From positions 1 to 14,492 of the forward strand of contig DDEW01000007.1 in the NCBI GenBank assembly GCA_002336935.1: DNA of 14,492 bases. The letters are read 5' to 3'. A model generated the notes under the pieces. The model saw only the letters and a program-made list of their open reading frames with translations, was not told the DNA's origin and made no database searches. The position numbers and the translations under genes are program-made. Numbering within the stretch: position 1 is the first letter of the stretch; every line of letters starts with the position of its first letter. This document shows positions 13,491 to 14,492 of this stretch, one piece after another. This DNA is from Candidatus Saccharibacteria bacterium UBA1944 (lineage in GTDB: Bacteria; Patescibacteriota; Saccharimonadia; Saccharimonadales; Saccharimonadaceae).

Positions 13491-13508
13491 GTTGGATTGG
13501 TGTCCAAC
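13491..13508. repeat. Inverted repeat at the 5' end of the GC-rich gene transcript
   Basis: GTTGGA (13491-13496) and TCCAAC (13503-13508) form a 6-bp stem with a 6-base loop. On the minus strand it sits at the predicted RNA start, so it could be a 5' stabilising hairpin or an operator. Confidence 0.35.
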
Positions 13509-13514
13509 TATTAC

Positions 13515-13543
13515 ATTATAGCATAATCAATATAAAAAGTCAA
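13515..13543 (-). promoter_or_regulatory. Near-consensus promoter for the GC-rich gene
   Basis: On the minus strand: TTGACT (13543-13538), exactly 17 bases, TATAAT (13520-13515), with TGC just before the -10. The sequence is AT-rich, unlike the gene it drives. The leader is about 48 bases. Confidence 0.7.
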
Positions 13544-13579
13544 TATACATAAGCGTAATAATGAATAGTTGTCAATGTA

Positions 13580-13608
13580 TTGAGTTAGTGGTCAAACTGG
13601 GGTATAAT
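13580..13608 (+). promoter_or_regulatory. rpmF promoter
   Basis: TTGAGT (13580-13585), 17 bases, TATAAT (13603-13608). The leader is about 35 bases with AGGAG at 13636-13640. It probably also drives nusB and the NUDIX gene. Confidence 0.65.
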
Positions 13609-13648
13609 ACAGTCAAGTTTTATCATATCCTAAACAGGAGAACATTTC

Positions 13649-13792
13649 ATGGCACAGCCAAAGAAACAGTCGAGCCCACGCAAGACAGGTCTGCGTCGCA
13701 GCCACCTTGTGCTCAAGCTTGCACGACGCGTCAACGCAAAATCACCAGTTAAAGTTCGTACAACTAAGAACGAAACTGGTAAAAAGAAGTAG
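13649..13792 (+). CDS. rpmF: Large ribosomal subunit protein bL32
   Basis: A 47-residue, highly basic protein beginning Met-Ala-Gln-Pro-Lys-Lys, then Ser-Pro-Arg-Lys-x-Gly-x-Arg-Arg-Ser-His. This matches the bL32 start (MAxPKxxxSxxRxxxRRxH), which threads through the 50S subunit. The C-terminal part (Leu-Ala-Arg-Arg-Val-Asn, then Lys/Arg/Thr-rich) lacks the Cys pairs of zinc-binding L32, so this is a zinc-free form, and it is shorter than the usual 56-60 residues. AGGAG lies 8 bases before the ATG. Strong promoter. nusB follows 52 bases downstream, apparently in the same unit, with no terminator between. Confidence 0.85.
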   Translation: MAQPKKQSSPRKTGLRRSHLVLKLARRVNAKSPVKVRTTKNETGKKK

Positions 13793-13844
13793 TAGCTCTA
13801 CCTCTATTTAGGGTGGATAGTTAACAAAGAAAGAATCAAAGACA

Positions 13845-14306
13845 ATGGCTAGCAATCGTCACTTAGGACGCATCGTCGCACTCCAAACTCTGTATGAGTT
13901 TGAATTCCGTACGCAGGCAGAAGACCCGAATGTAGACGCCGATGAAATCTTAGCACGCAATCTTGAACGGTACGAAACCGCTATTGAAGACACAGGGTTT
14001 GTCAAAGACCTTGTTGCCGGAGTAGTAAAAGAGCAAGAGACGCTAGATGCAAAGATTCAGCCAATCGCGCCCGAGTGGCCCATTGAGCAAATCGCGCGTA
14101 TTGACCGAGCGGTTCTGCGCCTAGGCCTCTACGAGCTGCTGTATCGCGGCGACAAAGTACCGCCTAAAGTTGCAATTAATGAAGCGGTTGAACTAGCTAA
14201 AGCATTTGGTTCTGATAACTCAAGCAAGTTTATCAACGGAGTCCTGGGGACTGCGTATCGTACGCTTGTCGAGGAGAAACCAGACAATGCCGGCGCCAAA
14301 GTTTGA
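13845..14306 (+). CDS. nusB: Transcription antitermination factor NusB
   Basis: A 153-residue all-helical protein. Key family features are the N-terminal Arg-x-x-Gly-Arg-x-x-Ala-Leu-Gln-x-Leu-Tyr segment (residues 5-17), the Trp-Pro-x-x-x-Ile-x-x-Ile-Asp-Arg-x-x-Leu-Arg-Leu stretch in the middle, and the C-terminal Val-Ala-Ile-Asn-Glu-Ala-Val-Glu-Leu-Ala-Lys followed by Phe-Ile-Asn-Gly-Val-Leu-Gly. NusB with S10 (NusE) binds boxA RNA and supports rRNA antitermination. It starts with ATG 13845; the upstream ribosome site is weak (AAAGAAAG about 12 bases away). The stop overlaps the start of the NUDIX gene by 20 bases, so these two are probably coupled. Placement after rpmF puts it in a ribosome-related unit. 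Confidence 0.95.
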   Translation: MASNRHLGRIVALQTLYEFEFRTQAEDPNVDADEILARNLERYETAIEDTGFVKDLVAGVVKEQETLDAKIQPIAPEWPIEQIARIDRAVLRLGLYELLYRGDKVPPKVAINEAVELAKAFGSDNSSKFINGVLGTAYRTLVEEKPDNAGAKV

Positions 14307-14492
14307 TCGTTTTAAGAAATATTTAGGTAAACACAAGCCATCCATCCAAGAAATCGTCCGCGAGCCTACTAGCGGGGGGATTGTATTTCGTCATGGGAAG
14401 ACGGGTGACTTAGAGATTCTATTGATTCAGGATGCAAAAGATCGATGGACAATTCCAAAAGGTCATATCGAAGAAGGCGAGACGGCGCTGCA
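14287..14492 (+). CDS. NUDIX hydrolase (cut by the window end)
   Basis: Only the first 68 codons are in the window. The N-terminal 25 residues are basic, followed by Ser-Gly-Gly-Ile-Val-Phe, then a strand (Leu-Glu-Ile-Leu-Leu-Ile), Arg-Trp-Thr-Ile-Pro-Lys-Gly-His and Ile-Glu-Glu-Gly-Glu-Thr-Ala. The last part is the start of a Nudix box (Gx5E begins at the Gly of Lys-Gly-His), where the Glu residues bind Mg2+ to cleave nucleoside diphosphates linked to another group. The substrate cannot be inferred; the WTIPKGH pattern is often seen in diadenosine-polyphosphate or RNA-cap type Nudix proteins. GAGGAG at 14271-14276 lies 10 bases before ATG 14287, inside nusB. Coding direction and overlap fit an operon. 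Confidence 0.85.
   Translation, partial: MPAPKFDRFKKYLGKHKPSIQEIVREPTSGGIVFRHGKTGDLEILLIQDAKDRWTIPKGHIEEGETAL

Noticed and set aside
13561..13752. Plus-strand frame of 63 codons from ATG 13561
   Set aside because: It crosses the rpmF promoter, ribosome site and the first part of rpmF in another frame.
1..14492. Search by eye for CRISPR repeats, transposase genes or a defence island
   Set aside because: No regularly spaced direct repeats, transposase motifs or recognisable defence genes were seen.

Overview
The window looks like chromosome of a Candidate Phyla Radiation bacterium, most likely a Saccharibacterium (TM7). This is inference from a zinc-free bL32 of the kind recalled from that group, a minimal Mur-ligase protein without its N-terminal domain, a pilin-like envelope protein, and many short stand-alone genes whose -10 boxes sit only 5-9 bases before the start codon. 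TGA is used as an ordinary stop (for example at 2353-2355 and 14304-14306), which argues against the UGA-glycine code of SR1/Gracilibacteria. Base composition is mixed (about 38-55% GC in two leuS lines counted), apart from one clearly GC-rich island at about 13140-13500.

Layout. 100-3380 (+): a small membrane protein, a zincin metallopeptidase, then two overlapping CNNM/CorC-type membrane proteins. 3431-4876 (+): a membrane cassette of a YdjM/DUF457-like predicted hydrolase, a CDP-alcohol phosphatidyltransferase and a CarS-like CTP cytidylyltransferase, plausibly a polar-lipid headgroup module. 4883-5182 (-): a YggT-like protein converging on that cassette. 5216-5760: a palindrome in a divergent promoter region, a frameshifted remnant resembling a C39-type peptidase, and a doubtful small peptide. 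5762-6547 (-): a secreted SpaA/Cna-B-like surface protein with an LADTG tail.

6660-7087: tRNA-Gly(GCC) on the minus strand with terminator-like hairpins behind it. Divergent from it is a RelA/SpoT-type HD hydrolase gene (7088-7744) whose leader carries a terminator-like hairpin. Downstream on + come a MurF-like ligase (7749-9029), a single-pass envelope protein with a pilin-like C-terminus (9057-10649), and leuS (10694-13129). An apparently foreign, GC-rich small membrane protein gene (13165-13458, -) separates leuS from a translation and transcription group: rpmF (bL32), nusB and a NUDIX hydrolase cut by the window end.

Themes. Much of the window concerns the cell envelope (lipid headgroups, muropeptide ligase, surface protein, pilin-like protein, CNNM proteins) and translation or stringent control (leuS, tRNA-Gly, bL32, NusB, HD alarmone hydrolase). 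Two start modes coexist: genes with a -10 box next to the AUG and no Shine-Dalgarno (probably leaderless), and genes with a normal leader and Shine-Dalgarno. No mobile element, CRISPR array or obvious multi-gene defence system was seen. The most unusual signals are the tRNA-Gly with a coupled G19-to-U / C56-to-A change, the recurrent leaderless promoters, the TTT-TAA-A frameshift site, the GC-rich island, and the hairpin in the HD-hydrolase leader.
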